DNA of 41,478 bases from a bacterium (lineage in GTDB: Bacteria > Babelota > Babeliae > Babelales > Vermiphilaceae). Made by a program: the position numbers and the translations under genes. The notes under the pieces were generated by a model. The model made no database searches. It saw only the letters and a program-made list of their open reading frames with translations, and was not told where the DNA came from. Every line of letters starts with the position of its first letter. The first letter of the stretch is position 1. Of this stretch, positions 40,464 to 41,478 are shown in pieces. The stretch is taken from assembly GCA_021833825.1 (NCBI GenBank), contig JAKBEL010000023.1, forward strand, positions 1 through 41,478. The letters are read 5' to 3'.

Positions 40464-40511
40464 TACTTCGCACAAGGCTTCGTATGGCACGGCCATCTTT
40501 TCAGATGATGG
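40460..40511 (+). repeat. tRNA-trailer stem and CCAYCTTTTCA hairpin (after tRNA-Asp)
   Basis: GCCATAC (40460-40466), overlapping the tRNA's CCA end, pairs perfectly with GTATGGC (40482-40488). GGCCATCTTTTCAGATGATGG follows at 40491-40511. Beyond this, 40512-40796 is repeat-like DNA with scattered CGAAG/CTTCG words, including TGGCGCTGCCAC near 40648, and no credible gene. Confidence 0.55.
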
Positions 40512-40796
40512 ACATAAATAGAAAAAAAGATTTTGCATACAAAGCGAAGTATGCCCTTCGTGGCAAGTGAGCGTAGCGAGACGCGTAGTAGGGCAGTCGC
40601 GTTATTAGTGATAGTTCTTCGCACATGTTACGCAGTGCTTCGCTTGGCGCTGCCACTAAAGTTTGAAGAAGTAAAATTAATATTGAATATAAAAGAGAAG
40701 TGTGAGTTGATCCTTTGTTCAGATAAGGATCAACTCGATTCATTCTGACTTGTCACGGTAGGAAAATGACCGGTAAATGAGTCTTTTAAAATGGGT

Positions 40797-41153
40797 CTAA
40801 ACCGATCCCTTTACGCTAGAAGCTCTTTTTTGCCTGATCTTTTGTGCGCGAGGGCTATTTTTTCCTTCTTTTTTCTCAACGGCAGATAATCCATCATAAG
40901 ATATGCCACTGGTTTCTCCAAGAGTTCCATCTGAATCAATGACTGTACCATAAGCATCAAAGTTTCCTTTATCGACAGCTGCAATATAAGAAGGGTAATC
41001 AGAATAATAAGTACCTGTATACAATGTCTTAGTAGTACCAGGATCCACCTGCCCTGTATAAGAATAATTCATATTAGAAGCATTCGCATTTCCCCATAAA
41101 GTACCTAAATTGCTACCTAGTAATAGCATGCCGATTAGTAGTAAACGTTTCAT
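40797..41153 (-). CDS. Small secreted hypothetical protein
   Basis: This 118-residue protein is of unrecognised family. The signal peptide is RLLLIGMLLLGSNLGTLWGNANA. The mature part is Tyr/Ser/Gly/Thr-rich (YSYTGQVDPGTTKTLYTGTYY) with no cysteines, and ends in a basic tail (SPRAQKIRQKRASSVKGS). Base composition looks like the neighbours. GGAG stands about 9 bases before ATG 41153. The mix of a low-complexity aromatic body and basic tail suggests a surface or host-facing peptide, but no family supports this. Confidence 0.6.
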   Translation of the reverse strand: MKRLLLIGMLLLGSNLGTLWGNANASNMNYSYTGQVDPGTTKTLYTGTYYSDYPSYIAAVDKGNFDAYGTVIDSDGTLGETSGISYDGLSAVEKKEGKNSPRAQKIRQKRASSVKGSV

Positions 41154-41432
41154 AAATATCTCCTGTATATCGATTTTAAATAATCTTTATCAATTCTAAT
41201 AGTAATAAAATGGGGAGGGGGAAAGCAAGGGTTTTGAGCTTATTTAGTCTTAGATAGGGCTATTTACAGAGAAAAGGACTTTTTTGTTATAACAAAAGGT
41301 TCATCCCAGTCTCTTTTATCGAAATCTATAGGTAAATCAGGTTTAGTTTACCATATATAGTGCGCACACTTTAAAAATGCCGTGAAGCAGGTAAGCTGTT
41401 AGCAGATTCAAAAAAAAGGAGAATGTGCTAAA

Positions 41433-41478
41433 ATGAATTTTATGGAAAAGATTACCTCGCAACACAAAATAGAATTAT
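41433..41478 (+). CDS. Start of a gene cut by the window end
   Basis: After AAGGAG (about 11 bases upstream) an ATG opens a frame, MNFMEKITSQHKIEL, that runs off the window; a second in-frame ATG lies at 41442. The product is unknown. The 279 bases before it (41154-41432) show no gene, only AT-rich DNA with a G-rich patch near 41212. Confidence 0.4.
   Translation, partial: MNFMEKITSQHKIEL

Noticed and set aside
40406-40748. Overlapping 71-80 codon frames around tRNA-Asp and the following repeats
   Set aside because: They cover the tRNA gene and repeat-rich DNA with scattered CTTCG/CGAAG words; no protein-like features.

Overview
The window is an AT-rich, gene-dense stretch of bacterial chromosome. 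Short intergenic gaps, many small signal-peptide proteins of no recognisable family, Sel1 repeats and a standalone MATE exporter suggest a host-associated bacterium with a reduced gene set. The overall flavour resembles Dependentiae (TM6/Babeliae), but this is an inference from gene style and no marker in the window proves it.

Layout. Positions 1-459 hold the last codons of an IS110-type transposase followed by a structured non-coding element, then tRNA-CAT (Ile2-like). Positions 0.7-3.2 kb carry a zinc-ribbon coiled-coil protein, RNase H and a SpoIID-like protein. Positions 3.4-5.6 kb carry two paralogous membrane proteins separated by a decayed DDE transposase. Positions 5.8-8.5 kb carry a YdjM-like membrane protein, a PutP-like sodium symporter and a secreted unknown. 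Element copy 2 follows, then tatD, an HU-family gene, serS and two genes of a Bat-like (DUF58/DUF4381) cluster. Element copy 3 follows, then hemW, a PNPOx-like protein, a secreted coiled-coil protein, tRNA-Leu, secD, tRNA-Met, uvrA, tRNA-His, two LiaF-like membrane proteins, tRNA-Pro, a secreted unknown and an archaeal-type ATP-dependent DNA ligase. Positions 25.3-30.5 kb carry a secreted unknown, an HPS/OMPDC-family enzyme, another secreted unknown, rsmG, a MATE exporter and gatC. Positions 30.8-39.8 kb carry gatA, a PAP2 phosphatase, an adenylate kinase with a signal peptide overlapping an exported methyltransferase, a Nudix remnant, an orphan antitoxin-like regulator, a Sel1 protein, a full Nudix gene, a secreted unknown, dus and mreC. 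The right end has tRNA-Val, -Asn and -Asp in repeat-rich DNA, a small secreted protein and the start of one more gene.

The most interesting signal is non-coding. Three dispersed elements (cores at 228-382, 8811-8964 and 13406-13553) share the same four-part fold. Their loops are almost invariant while the stem sequences change in a compensatory way, and the G-T pairs fit only plus-strand RNA. Two of the elements are bounded by imperfect terminal inverted repeats, and the first lies just downstream of an IS110-type transposase tail. This looks like an undescribed structured RNA carried on a small mobile or repeat element. A relation to IS110/IS1111 bridge RNAs is possible but unproven.

A second non-coding signal is that four of the eight tRNA genes are followed by a stem that re-pairs their own CCA end, with a different stem sequence each time, followed by a related short hairpin. 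A third family of imperfect palindromes is scattered through gaps and separates gatC from gatA.
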